DNA of 22,546 bases, taken from Nemertoderma westbladi. Its lineage: Eukaryota > Xenacoelomorpha > Nemertodermatida > Nemertodermatidae. Within the stretch, counting starts at the first letter, position 1. Each line of letters opens with the position of its first letter. The notes beneath the pieces were generated by a model that was not told the origin of the DNA, did no database searches, and was given only the letters and a program-made list of their open reading frames with translations. Of this stretch, positions 10,409 to 20,060 are shown one piece after another. Made by a program: the position numbers and the translations under genes. The DNA lies in the NCBI GenBank assembly GCA_032718475.1, contig JAUCBJ010003470.1:1-22546 (forward strand). The letters run 5' to 3'.

Positions 10409-12600
10409 TCATTATTAATTTAATTACCAATTACCAATTTAGCATTAAAATACATCAGATTTTAACGATGATTTGTGAATCACTTAACTGATTCTAATGG
10501 ATAACATTGGCTATGTCTAGCTGACCATCCGATGACTTTGTTCATTTCGTATTTTGTTAAATTTTTGTGATACGAGTGTAATTTTTTAAATATTATTTTT
10601 AAATATTTTCCTTACTAGTCAGCATCTGTGTACCAGTACCAAGCGTACAGTATAGCCAGGGCATAAATGTTATTGACAATTCCATCTTTATTGTCATAAC
10701 GTTTTGACTTTTATTAAATAATTTTATTGAAGATTATATCGATAAAAAACTAAATGGTTTTGGCGACGAAATGTTCAGGAGACGAAAAAAACTAATCTAG
10801 AAACTAACTTTGTACGAACGAATGCGATATTATTTGAGGTGACGAACGAAACGAGACTTACTTTGGGTCGTGGACCCAATTACGGTTACCAAGAGTTACA
10901 GTAACTGACTACCACAAACATTTACAAATCGAAAAACTTGATCAACACGATTCCTATTTTATCGGCAATACCAGTCGTATATTCTACCAGGAGACTACAT
11001 CGCTATAAACAGTAAGAATTTGACCGTATCTGAGGGCATTGTATCACATATTCATTATTATTCAGGATAATGAGTCCTGAAAATACTCATACATATTCTT
11101 TCGGTTGACTCAACAGTTGTCTCTTATTTGACTCTCATTGGTTCGCTCTGTTGACTCACCTGTGGTCTCTCTGTTGTATTGTTGAAATAAGAGTAAACAG
11201 AATTTGTGAATACGGGGTCATCTTTTTTTCCTGTCTAGAGTAGCTGGTTGAGTTAATATCCTGACCTAACCATCTGAATTATACTAAATCACTTGTGTAT
11301 TGTTCAGTTGAGATCATGTGTACTACACTGAGAAAACAAACTACCGTTCAAAAGTTTAAATAGCGTTTATGGACAATTCCATGTGTGGCTTATTCGCCGA
11401 GTCAAAAAGACCAGCGTTTTTCTAAATAATCCGTAACAAATGACATGGAGCCCAGTTTGCATATTACCAATTGTGGTATCGTTTCAGCCTATTTTAACAT
11501 ATTATTAACTTAATTTCGTGAATATTTAATGTCGATAAGATTTCACCATTTAAGCAAGGTATATTTTAAAGGAAAGTAGCAAGTAGTAGCAAGCAGGCTT
11601 TTCTAACCAAAACAATAAATTAAATTTTGGAGCACAATTTACAGTACAATTTGTACATCTAGGCACTAAGTTTTCAATATTAATTTAACATTAACCTTAT
11701 GGGAAGACTGAAACGACACCCCAATTGGCAATTTAGGACCGGGTTACCAAATTAGTATGAAATTTGATCTCCCTACCCTCACTGCGTCCGAACTCCTTAA
11801 ATGTATATAATATCAGCTTAAAAACTAATATAGAGAATTGGTAATAACTGTAAATTAATTCCTTCCATCGAATCTGGTAACTAATTACAAATATTTATGG
11901 CAATCAGTGTTAATTAAGGTGTTTAATTAGGGGATACCCCATTTTGCAATTAATTTATTTCAGATATCCTACTGTATTTTGCAATGAAGCAATGGGGATT
12001 TATCCAAATTTATTTTCTTATTTCTAGGGTAAAAATGGGATATCATGTAGACGTAATAGTAAAATGTTTCATGATATCATAATATTATCGGAGGGGGGAG
12101 TATTCGGTCGTGGTGCTTATTTGGACACACCTCGTAGAAGGACATCTGCCGTGCAATGGATAAGACCGTATCTACTCTAGTTCTCGAGCTATTCAATGTA
12201 AAAAGGCCGTAAGTCACACATATGTATAGGGGCCTAGTGTTACAAAGAAAAAGACCTAAGTGAATACAAAAGACATAAAATAGAGGATTTCAAATCTGAA
12301 AATTGATTGGCGAGATCTGTTTGTATGCATTTTTATTAATTACCCAGAAGAAGCCCTGATGGGAGAAAGCTTTTAATTTAACTGTTGTTATTAATTCCAT
12401 TAGTCACCTGAGGTCAACCCACCCTACCCTAACTGTTTAATATGAGAATGCCTTCTTAGGTTGTTTCGAGTTATCACTGTCTACCGGTCTGACCGTCAAG
12501 ATGTAAGTTTAGACTGATAGCCAGAGCCAGACCAATAGTCAGCCAGATAAGATAATAGCAATTGTCTGGAATATGCCATTATTTGTTAACGTTAATTAAC
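10409..12600. other. Interior of the DNA transposon, no gene recognised
   Basis: About 2.2 kb of AT-rich sequence with frequent stops in all frames and no recognisable domain. It could be the decayed remains of a transposase gene or unrelated filler. No splice-bounded coding block could be supported by eye. Confidence 0.5.
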
Positions 12601-12675
12601 TTTAACATTAATTAAGCGTTAATCATTACAGTTGTTTTTATCACTGTCAGTTGTATGTAATTTTTTAATTCAACC

Positions 12676-12870
12676 ATCCAAACTGATTGTCAGTAATATG
12701 TCATTTTTTAACGTTAAACATGCAATATATTTTGACGATCCAAACTGATAGTCAGTAATATGTCATTTTTTAACGTTAAACATACAATATATTCCAACGA
12801 TCCAAACTGATTGTCAGTAATATGTCATTTTTTAACGTTAAACAAACAATATATTTTGAGGATCCAAATC
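12676..12870. repeat. Right subterminal tandem repeat, period 62 bp
   Basis: ATCCAAACTGATTGTCAGTA-type units start at 12676, 12738, 12800 and (truncated) 12862, each exactly 62 bp apart and each containing TTTTTTAACGTTAAAC. Three complete copies with only a few differences. Confidence 0.8.
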
Positions 12871-13383
12871 ACTACCGTTTAAAATTAACGTTAATTTACG
12901 TTAATTTTTAACGTTAAAAGGGCGGCCAAACTAACGTTATTCATATGTATTTTTTACGTTAATAATTAACGTTGGCATTGTCAGAAAATAACGTATATTA
13001 ATGCATTATTAACGTTAAATTGTTTGCAGGGAACACCTACCCCCACTATATGACTTATTCTGCATCCGAATTACATTGTTCTATTTTTCAGTTTCCAAGA
13101 CAACCACTGCAAACAGATGCATTTAGATAGAAAATCGGTAATTTGGACATAAACTACAATATTTTCTGAAACTCAGTATATGTGTTATCTGAACCACAAT
13201 CTGTACTGAATTTTTTTTCAAAGGTTAAAGCAACAGTTCCAGAGAACTCTAGTTTCCATGGGAATAGAAGTTAATTATTGACAATTGCTACTAAACGAGG
13301 CTAAGCAACGAACCAAAGTGTGGCCGTTTGTTTAATTTTCCTTAGCTTCGTGGTTGCATTTCCTATAGGAAATGCCTTTCTCG

Positions 13384-13496
13384 TTAATTATTGACAATTG
13401 CTACTAAACGAGGCTAAGCAATGAACCAAAGTGTGGCCGTTTGTTTAATTTTCCTTAGCTTCGTGGTTGCATTTCCTTTAGGAAATGCCTTTCTCG
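13384..13496 (+). repeat. 3' end of the host Helitron-like element
   Basis: 113 bp containing TAATTATTGACAATTGC, the inverted arm TTTTCCTTAGCTTCGTGG, the hairpin GCATTTCCTTTAGGAAATGC and the terminal CTTTCTCG at 13496. It nearly duplicates the end of copy g just before it. This is the terminus of the older element whose slices lie at 2499, 5097, 6361, 7759 and 9137. About 130 bp is missing between 9187 and this piece relative to intact copies. Confidence 0.7.
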
Positions 13497-13500
13497 TAAG

Positions 13501-14796
13501 TCCACGAAGCTAAGGAAAATCAACTACTTTCGCTAAGAAAGATTTTCCTTAGCTGAGATGGTCTATTCATAGTGGGCTATTTTACTTGTATGAGGCAGAT
13601 TTGGTTTTTTTTTTGACCCCCGGCAAATCTAGCCTTTAAAAGTACCCTGAAATTTTGCATGTATATACTACTCGTCGAGGCGCATCTTTTGGGCTGGGTC
13701 TCATATCCAGGAAAAATCTGGTTTCCATGGCAACGGACTTAGAAAAAAGTCTATGTATTTCAAGTCAATATTTATAACTCTATTTGTAGGAAAACTATAA
13801 TAGATATAAACTTGGGGTTTCTCATCACCACTATAATGTCCATAGCAGAGCCGATTGAGGTTAAATAGAAAATCCAGTTACCTTGGCCACCGGGCTAAAC
13901 AGATGTTAAAATTTTTTAAATGATAATTTGAAGCTTAAGGTTAAGGTGTGATGACTTGGGACCAATCCCTACCCCCACTATATAACTTATTCTTCGTCCG
14001 AATTTGATTGTTTTATTTTGCAGTTACCATGACAACCGCTGAAAACAGATGTTTTTATACAAAAATTATTCATTTGGACATAGACTTCGCGGTAAAATTT
14101 TACAAAACTGGGTATGTGTTATCTGGACCACTAGTTGGAACTTTTAGTGAAACTCAAAACATTCCTGAAATATCTAGTTACCATGGTAACTGTAGTTTAT
14201 TATGGTAACTGTAGTTTATTAAAGTCTATATTTTTCAAGTCTATATTCATAACTCTATTTGTAGCAAAACTGTAATACTAATACTGTATATATAAACTTG
14301 GGGTTTTGCAACTCATCTATAAGGTCCATATACAAGCCGTTCGAGGTTAATTTGAAAATCCAGTAACCATAGCAACAAGACTAAACAGATGTTAAAATTT
14401 ATAAAATGATAATTTGAAGCACAATTTAATAGTATTATGACTTGGGACCAAGACCTACTACCCCCACTATATGACTTATTCTGCATCCGAATTACATTGA
14501 TCTATTTTTCAGTTTCCATGACAACCACTGCAAACAGATGCATTTTGATAGAAAATCGGTAATTTGGACATAAACTACAAAATTTTCTGAAACTTGATAT
14601 GTGTTATCTGAACCACAATCTGGACTGAATCTTTTTTCAAAGGTAAAACCAACCGTTCCAGAGAACTCTAGTTTCCATGGGAATATAAGTTATTTATTGG
14701 CAAATGAACTAGGCTAAGCAACAAACCAAATTGTGGCCCTTTGTTTAATTTTCCTTAGCTTCGTGGTTGCATTTCCTTTAGGATAAGCCTTTCTAG
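13501..14796 (+). mobile_element. Helitron-like element copy h, last of the array (1296 bp)
   Basis: The 5' end TCCACGAAGC begins 4 bp after the host 3' terminus. It ends CTTTCTAG at 14796. The 3' hairpin is broken (GCATTTCCTTTAGGATAAGC). A short duplication, TATGGTAACTGTAGTTTATT, follows the central X-box palindrome (14177-14190). Sequence to the right is no longer element-related. Confidence 0.8.
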
Positions 14797-14837
14797 TAGT
14801 ATAGATCCCGATTTTAAATTTTTATAATTCAAATTTT

Positions 14838-15643
14838 TATAGGCCGACGACAGTGCTCTTATTTTCTCTCATAAAAATCCTATCCATATTTCCCAAAAGT
14901 TAAGTGCAGTTTGTTTGGTTCCAAAAGAAAGTTAAAGAAGGTAGGTAACTAAGTTTGAAGTCACTAGTAATGGACATAAGATTGAAAATAAAAAGGAAGT
15001 TAAATATCTAGGTGCCACATTGGATAAATGCTTATCAGGAGAAAGCATAGTGAAAAATATTTTATCGAAAGTTAACAGTAGGCTTAGGTTTCTATACAGA
15101 AATAAAAATAGTTTAATCACCGACTCCCGCAAGTTACTTTGCTCTTCTATCCTACAGTGTCACATGGACTATGCGTGCTCTTCTTGGTATGAAGGCTTAA
15201 CCAAACAGCTTAAATGTAAATTACAAGTAGCTCAGAATAAAGTAGTACGATTTATTAATGACTACAAACCTAGGCACCACCTAACTCCAGATGACTTTTC
15301 TGAATCTGGACTACTTAACTTAGATAGTAGAGTTAAGCAGCTACGCCTTAACCATGTGCATAAAGTGTATAATGGTAGGTGTCCCAATTACCTAAAACAA
15401 GAATTCAACAGAGTACGCGATACACACTCTTACAGTACCAGAACTAGTGCTTCAAACTTCTACCTCCCGAATTGTAAATCCTTTGAATCTGATACTTTTT
15501 TTTTTAACGGCATTAAAGATTGGAACGCTCTGCCAAATGAAATTAAAAACCTAGATAATCAACATTCTTTTAAATCTGCAGTTAAATCTCATCTCCGTGT
15601 GCAATGTAAAAATAGGTACAATAGTCCTACAGTAAGTTATTAG
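14838..15643 (+). pseudogene. Non-LTR retrotransposon reverse transcriptase, truncated and frameshifted
   Basis: The longest intact stretch (frame open from 14945, stop ending 15643) encodes the C-terminal part of a CR1/L2/Jockey-type reverse transcriptase. Recognisable pieces are EVKYLGATLDKCL, the thumb segment ILQCHMDYACSSWYEGL, LQVAQNKVVRFI, RVKQLRLNHVHKVYNG, and the terminal WNALPNEIKN followed by SFKSAVKSHLR. Upstream, the catalytic box is broken: a Tyr codon at 14838-14840 is separated by 2 bp from Ala-Asp-Asp codons at 14843-14851. The next segment has a deletion, a stop, and a piece (FGSKRKLKKVGN) in another frame around 14914-14949. All sequence 5' of the box is missing, as in typical 5' truncation. 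It abuts Helitron copy h. Dead element; clade assignment is approximate. Confidence 0.75.
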
Positions 15644-15971
15644 TTTATTAATTATTTACTATTTATACTGTAATTACGTTTTATATTAAATTGTTCTGTA
15701 CATTACATCTTTATCGTTGAGTCGGACATTGTCACGCTCTCGGTAAAGTTGTACATGTACATAGTGTAATTACGTTTTATATTGGTTTTAGGTTAGCGTA
15801 GTGTAATATTGTATTTGTAACCAAGTAACATAAAGGACCCCCTTGGAAATAAGCTGCAAAGCTTTAGGGGTAATCCTATATGTTATGTTGGGCAATACCT
15901 TTATACCGGTACATTGTTTGGTGTATTTGTTATTGTTTTTACATAATGTATAAATAAATCTATCTATCTAC
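15644..15971 (+). mobile_element. 3' untranslated tail of the non-LTR retrotransposon
   Basis: Contains a GGACCCCCTTGGAAATAAGC...GCTTTAGGGGTAATCC stem-loop (about 15835-15876) with an inner AAGCT/AGCTT stem. Similar GGACC..TTGG..AGC..GGGG hairpins are common in 3' UTRs of CR1/L2-like elements. An AATAAA (15953-15958) is followed by the short TCTA repeat ending at about 15971, the expected microsatellite-type 3' end instead of poly(A). Confidence 0.65.
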
Positions 15972-16020
15972 CATTGAACTTCACACCCCCTTACCCATTA
16001 AAAGAATTGAGCAATTAACA

Positions 16021-16119
16021 ACAATTAACATGTTTGTTTAGTTGTAAGAAGATATAATTTGTTTCTATTAGTGTTTCTATAGTGGTTTGGTGTAATAAAA
16101 AACTTCAACTTCAACTTCA
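16021..16119 (+). mobile_element. 3' tail of a second retroelement, (ACTTCA)3 end
   Basis: AATAAAA at about 16093 is followed by three ACTTCA units (16102-16119). This is the kind of short simple repeat that ends many invertebrate non-LTR elements. No coding remnant was found upstream, so the left limit is arbitrary. Confidence 0.35.
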
Positions 16120-16170
16120 TCCTTTAAAAAAGCCATTACCGGTCATAAAATCTTAAAAACTTTGGGGAAA

Positions 16171-16208
16171 ATTTTTCCCGGTATTTTCCCGACGAAACCG
16201 GGAAATTT
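16171..16208. repeat. Small inverted repeat upstream of UGDH
   Basis: ATTTTTCCCGGT (16171-16182) pairs with ACCGGGAAATTT (16197-16208) with one mismatch and a 14-nt loop. It lies about 230 bp before the UGDH start. Function unknown; it could be promoter-proximal or part of a MITE. Confidence 0.35.
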
Positions 16209-16436
16209 GAGAAAAATATCACAGTATTTTCATATATATATACAATAAAGAAATGAATATGTTAAATATTTTATTATAAGTGTTTTCCCACCAGACAAGT
16301 GTTTTAGACACATGCGTTTTTATAGCGTTTCAGTGCCCCCCAAACAGTAAATTCCCGGATTGAACTGTAAGTAAGCTTTCCTTAATGCTTTCGTTCAGTC
16401 ATAACTGATTCAATATTCTGCCTTCAATTGTACCAT

Positions 16437-17927
16437 ATGGCAGGCAGTCTGGAGGCTGCGATGGATAACTCTGGTGATGTTGTTACCCGCAACGGTGGTC
16501 CTGGCCATGAAGTAAATCCGCTACCACCAATAACAGTGAATAACATCTGCTGCATCGGGGCTGGTTATGTCGGCGGGCCGACCAGTTGCGTTATCGCGCT
16601 CCAGTGTCCACACATACGAGTCACCGTGGTCGACTCCAACCCCCAGCGGATCAGCCAGTGGAACTCAGAAACTTTACCAGTTTACGAACCCGGTCTCAGT
16701 GAAATCGTAGAGAAATGCCGCGACAGGAATCTATTTTTTTCTTCAGATGTATCTGAAGCTATTAAATCGGCCGATTTAATATTTATCTCGGTGAACACAC
16801 CAACGAAAACGTTCGGGGTTGGGAAGGGTCGAGCCGCAGATATAAGTGCTTTAGAGAGTGTAGCTCGTGAGATATCAACCGCCGCTGAAACTTCGAAAAT
16901 AGTCGTAGAGAAAAGTACCGTGCCGGTAGCGGCAGCTGAGAACCTAGCGAGGATACTCCGAGTTGGTGCTCGAAACGGCGCGAGATTCGAGATCCTCTCG
17001 AACCCCGAGTTCCTCGCCGAAGGAACGGCCGTGGAGAACTTACTGAACCCGGATCGGATCCTCATCGGGGGCGACGCGACGCCGTCGGGCCGCCGAGCGG
17101 TGCTCGCCCTCCGGAGTATCTACGAGCGATGGGTCCCGACGGAGCGCGTCATTACGACCAGCACGTGGTCCTCCGAGCTGAGTAAACTCGCGGCCAACGC
17201 GTTCCTCGCGCAGCGGCTCTCCAGCGTGAACGCGTTGAGCGTAGTCTGCGAGCGGACCGGTGCCGACGTCCAGGAGGTCTCCCACGCGGTGGGAACGGAT
17301 TCCCGGGTCGGCGGGCTCTTCCTCAACGCCTCCCTCGGGTTCGGGGGGAGCTGCTTCCGTAAAGATATACTGTGTTTAGTTTACCTGTGCGAGTCGTTAA
17401 AACTCGAGGAAATCGCGACTTATTGGCACCAAGTGATCCTAATTAACGAATACCAGAAGAGGCGATTCGCCAATCTAATAATCGAGCGGCTGTTTAACTG
17501 CGTTAAAGGTAAATCCATCGCTGTTTTGGGTTTCTCTTTTAAGAAAGACACCGGCGATACTCGAGAATCCCCGGCTATTTCCGTGTGTCAGTATCTACTG
17601 GAGGAGGAAGCCGAGTTGGCGATATACGACCCCAAAGTATCGAAGGATCAGATCGACCGCGATCTGCGATCCTCTCGGTCCGACGAGCCGCGGGTTCGCG
17701 TCTGCTCGTCGGTTTATGCGGCCACACGCGGGGCTCAAGCCCTCGTGTTGGCCACCGATTGGGACGAGTTTAAAGGCCTCGACTTCCAGCTCGTCTACGA
17801 CGGCATGGTGAAGCCGGCCTTCGTGTTCGACGGTCGTATGGTCCTGGATCACGAGCGACTCCATCGGATCGGGTTCGTCGTCGACTGTGTCGGTAAGCGG
17901 ATCGGTAAACCGGTTAACGGGCCGTAG
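16437..17927 (+). CDS. UGDH: UDP-glucose 6-dehydrogenase, intronless
   Basis: Cytosolic enzyme oxidising UDP-glucose to UDP-glucuronate with two NAD+, supplying glycosaminoglycan synthesis and glucuronidation. From the ATG at 16437 the protein is 496 residues (human is 494). The N-terminal NAD-binding fold has GAGYVGGPT (residues 41-49), [18 protein letters not shown] and [11 protein letters not shown]. The central domain has [13 protein letters not shown] with catalytic Lys250, Arg290, and [10 protein letters not shown] with nucleophile Cys306 and Asp310; Lys-Cys spacing is 56 as in human. The C-terminal UDP-binding fold has [14 protein letters not shown] and PAFVFDGR. About 30 extra residues precede the fold and the usual 25-residue tail is missing. 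ATG at 16461 (G at -3 and +4) is an equally good start. No introns interrupt it, unlike typical animal UGDH genes. G+C is visibly higher than in flanking DNA. No poly(A) tract or flanking duplication was seen to prove a retrocopy. All motifs are intact, so it is likely functional. Confidence 0.93.
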   Translation: MAGSLEAAMDNSGDVVTRNGGPGHEVNPLPPITVNNICCIGAGYVGGPTSCVIALQCPHIRVTVVDSNPQRISQWNSETLPVYEPGLSEIVEKCRDRNLFFSSDVSEAIKSADLIFISVNTPTKTFGVGKGRAADISALESVAREISTAAETSKIVVEKSTVPVAAAENLARILRVGARNGARFEILSNPEFLAEGTAVENLLNPDRILIGGDATPSGRRAVLALRSIYERWVPTERVITTSTWSSELSKLAANAFLAQRLSSVNALSVVCERTGADVQEVSHAVGTDSRVGGLFLNASLGFGGSCFRKDILCLVYLCESLKLEEIATYWHQVILINEYQKRRFANLIIERLFNCVKGKSIAVLGFSFKKDTGDTRESPAISVCQYLLEEEAELAIYDPKVSKDQIDRDLRSSRSDEPRVRVCSSVYAATRGAQALVLATDWDEFKGLDFQLVYDGMVKPAFVFDGRMVLDHERLHRIGFVVDCVGKRIGKPVNGP

Positions 17928-17976
17928 GAATGAAAGAATCCCTGAGATTCGCTCTTTAGCAAAACAAAACAAATGC

Positions 17977-17982
17977 AATAAA
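17977..17982 (+). terminator. Polyadenylation signal AATAAA for UGDH
   Basis: Canonical AATAAA 50 bp after the TAG stop, followed by T-rich sequence (TTTTATTACTGTTTATTT) suitable as a downstream element. It implies a very short 3' UTR. Confidence 0.6.
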
Positions 17983-18000
17983 TTTTATTACTGTTTATTT

Positions 18001-19249
18001 ATCATGCTTATATTAATTTTAGTTTTATTTATATTTAACATTTTTTTAACTCGCCCCAAACCGGGGTAATAAGGTTCTTATCCTTGAAAATTTAATGTTT
18101 AAACATTAAAATAATTTATGTTTGATTGTTGAACACACAACAGGTATAATAATTATTGGTACCAGTACGAAAAAATTATTATTGAACAAAAACCAAATGC
18201 ACATCAGTGAATGTAAACGTACGATGATCTCAATTTTGCAATCGAAGTGAGACATAGTGAAAATAAATGTTTTGTTCTGGAACTGGAATACCCTAAACAT
18301 TCAATAGTTGTTACGGACGTTTTTATTGCCAATTTTTTCCTCTTAATAATCGTGGGAAAAAATGTCTGTAAAACTTCCCAAAAAACGTCCCACCGAAACC
18401 GGTGCTAAAGCGACCGATATTTAGTGTCATTGATTTCCACTTACCGTATAAAGTCACCAGTCGTATAAAGTATACATTACATAAGTAGCGGGTTATTATT
18501 TCTATTGGGCGAATAAATATATTTTATTTATCATACAGTTATCTTTTCATTTGTTAATAAATGTTTTTATTATTATGCATTCATTATGTGGTTTAATTAC
18601 TTTATTTATTTACCCCTCTCGCTCACAAGCGTTTCTAGTTGATACCGATTATGTTTGTGTAAAGATATTACGTATTTATTGAATTACATAGTAAAGGTCG
18701 GCGCAAGCCAAGTCAATTGTGCAATTTTATGATAATTTATCTGCACTGAAAAACTTACCTGCAAACATAAAGGCTTCATTCTGCGTCCTTAAATTATGTA
18801 AGGCAAGGGAGGGGGGAGGAGGTCCAATACATCGTGACAGTTTCTAACATGTCATGTAGATTACCTAATCTAAAAACTTTCAGTTTTTGGTGCCAGCCAT
18901 AGTCAGCCTCTAGCCTGCCTCTAAAACATCATGTTTGACAGGTAACGGTAGTTACAGTAGGCCTAGCTATAGGCTATAGCCTTGGCAGTATGGTAAGCTC
19001 GCATACTTCGCGACTCGCCCCACAACCCTCCACTGATGAGTCTCTAATTCCTGTTGGCGTTATTCTGGCTTATGGTCAATGGAGAAATTGATCCAATATG
19101 ATCGATAAATGAGTCAAACCAGTAAATTTCACTACCACGTGTGGGGTGAGCCACAAAGCGGTATAATTAGTTAATTAGTGGATCGCTTGTCGTCGTTGGG
19201 AATGTTTGGACACTAATAAGTCGGTCAATCTTAAATGAAATGGAACCAA
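18001..19249. other. Intergenic AT-rich DNA, no gene seen
   Basis: No reading frame above about 64 codons resembles a protein. Small features only: the palindrome GGCTATAGCC at 18972-18981 next to TAGGCCTA at 18958-18965. Nothing else could be supported. Confidence 0.5.
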
Positions 19250-20060
19250 GGTGCTAGCTAGGTGGAGCACCAAGGTGCTAGCTAGGTGGAGCACCAATGT
19301 TCTAGCTAAGTGGAGCACCAAGGTGCTAGCTAGGTGGAGCACCAAGGTGCTAGCTAGGTGGAGCACCAAGGTGCTAGCTAGGTGGAGCACCCAGGTGCTA
19401 GCTAGGTGGAGCACCAAGGTGCTAGCTAGGTGGAGCACCAAGGTGCTAGCTAAGTGGAGCACCAAGGTGCTAGCTAGGTGGAGCACCAAGGTGCTAGCTA
19501 AGTGGAGCACCAAGGTGCTAGCTAGGTGGAGCACCAAGGTGCTAGCTAGGTGGAGCACCAAGGTGCTAGCTAGGTGGAGCACCAAGGTGCTAGCTAGGTG
19601 GAGCACCAAGGTGCTAGCTAGATGGAGCACCAAGGTGCTAGCTAGGTGGAGCACCAAGGTGCTAGCTAGATGGAGCACCAAGGTGCTAGCTAGGTGGAGC
19701 ACCAAGGTGCTAGCTAGGTGGAGCACCAAGGTGCTAGCTAAGTGGAGCACCAAGGTGCTAGCTAGGTGGAGCACCAAGGTGCTAGCTAGGTGGAGCACCA
19801 AGGTGCTAGCTAGGTGGAGCACCAAGGTGCTAGCTAGGTGGAGCACCGAGGTGCTAGCTAGGTGGAGCACCAAGGTGCTAGCTAGGTGGAGCACCAAGGT
19901 GCTAGCTAGGTGGAGCACCAAGGTGCTAGCTAGGTGGAGCACCAAGGTGCTAGCTAGATGGAGCACCAAGGTGCTAGCTAGGTGGAGCACCAAGGTGCTA
20001 GCTAGGTGGAGCACCAAGGTGCTAGCTAGGTGGAGCGCCAAGGTGCTAGCTAGGTGGAGT
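19250..20060. repeat. 24-bp minisatellite, about 34 copies
   Basis: The unit begins GGTGCTAGCTAGGTGG and continues AGCACCAA. Arms GGTGCT and AGCACC are inverted repeats, so each unit can fold into a 6-bp-stem hairpin, and it contains the palindrome GCTAGC. Variation is sparse: G to A in the AGGTGG segment (AAGTGG, AGATGG) in several units, plus single changes near 19297 and 19390. Because 24 is divisible by three, one frame on each strand stays open throughout (VLARWSTK on plus, LVLHLAST on minus). Neither has an ATG start, so it is not called coding. Confidence 0.95.

Larger units (their letters stand above)
10105..13031. mobile_element. Non-autonomous DNA transposon with CCCTGCAAAC terminal inverted repeats (2927 bp)
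   Basis: The left end CCCTGCAAAC (10105-10114) is exactly inverted at the right end GTTTGCAGGG (13022-13031). AACGTTAAT follows 4-5 bp inside on both sides. Ends are set by the repeat it interrupts: the host reads GGGACCAA before and AACACCTACC after, giving a duplication of at most 2-3 bp (AA or AAC). Both subterminal regions are crowded with TTAACGTTAA-like palindromes. No open frame of useful length was seen on either strand, so it is non-autonomous or gutted. I cannot place it in a superfamily. Confidence 0.75.
9188..13383 (+). mobile_element. Helitron-like element copy g, split by a DNA transposon
   Basis: Pieces 9188-10104 and 13032-13383 sum to 1269 bp. The 5' end carries one change (TACACGAAG). 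The 3' hairpin is GCATTTCCTATAGGAAATGC and the end is CTTTCTCG at 13383. The break is in the B' monomer between GGGACCAA and AACACCTACCCCC, where the 10105-13031 element is inserted. Shared features with copies a, b, c and f put it in the same subfamily. Confidence 0.8.

Noticed and set aside
10097-13040. Eight-bp target duplication around the DNA transposon (hAT- or P-like)
   Set aside because: Flanks GGGACCAA and AACACCTA do not match; only 2-3 bp (AA or AAC) can be duplicated.
1-14796. Simple tandem satellite with a 1.3-kb unit
   Set aside because: Spacing between copies is irregular, spacers are slices of another copy that rejoin exactly across insertions, and one copy is nested within another. 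These are insertions, not head-to-tail duplication.
14932-15132. Minus-strand 66-codon frame
   Set aside because: It is antisense to the reverse-transcriptase relic.
16428-16436. UGDH start at 16428
   Set aside because: That codon is TTG; in an animal gene the ATG at 16437 or 16461 is far more likely.
16682-17978. Minus-strand and out-of-frame ORFs over UGDH
   Set aside because: They are shadows of the GC-rich UGDH coding frame with low-complexity Arg/Ser-rich translations.
19250-20060. CRISPR array
   Set aside because: Units are contiguous with no unique spacers, and the window is eukaryotic.
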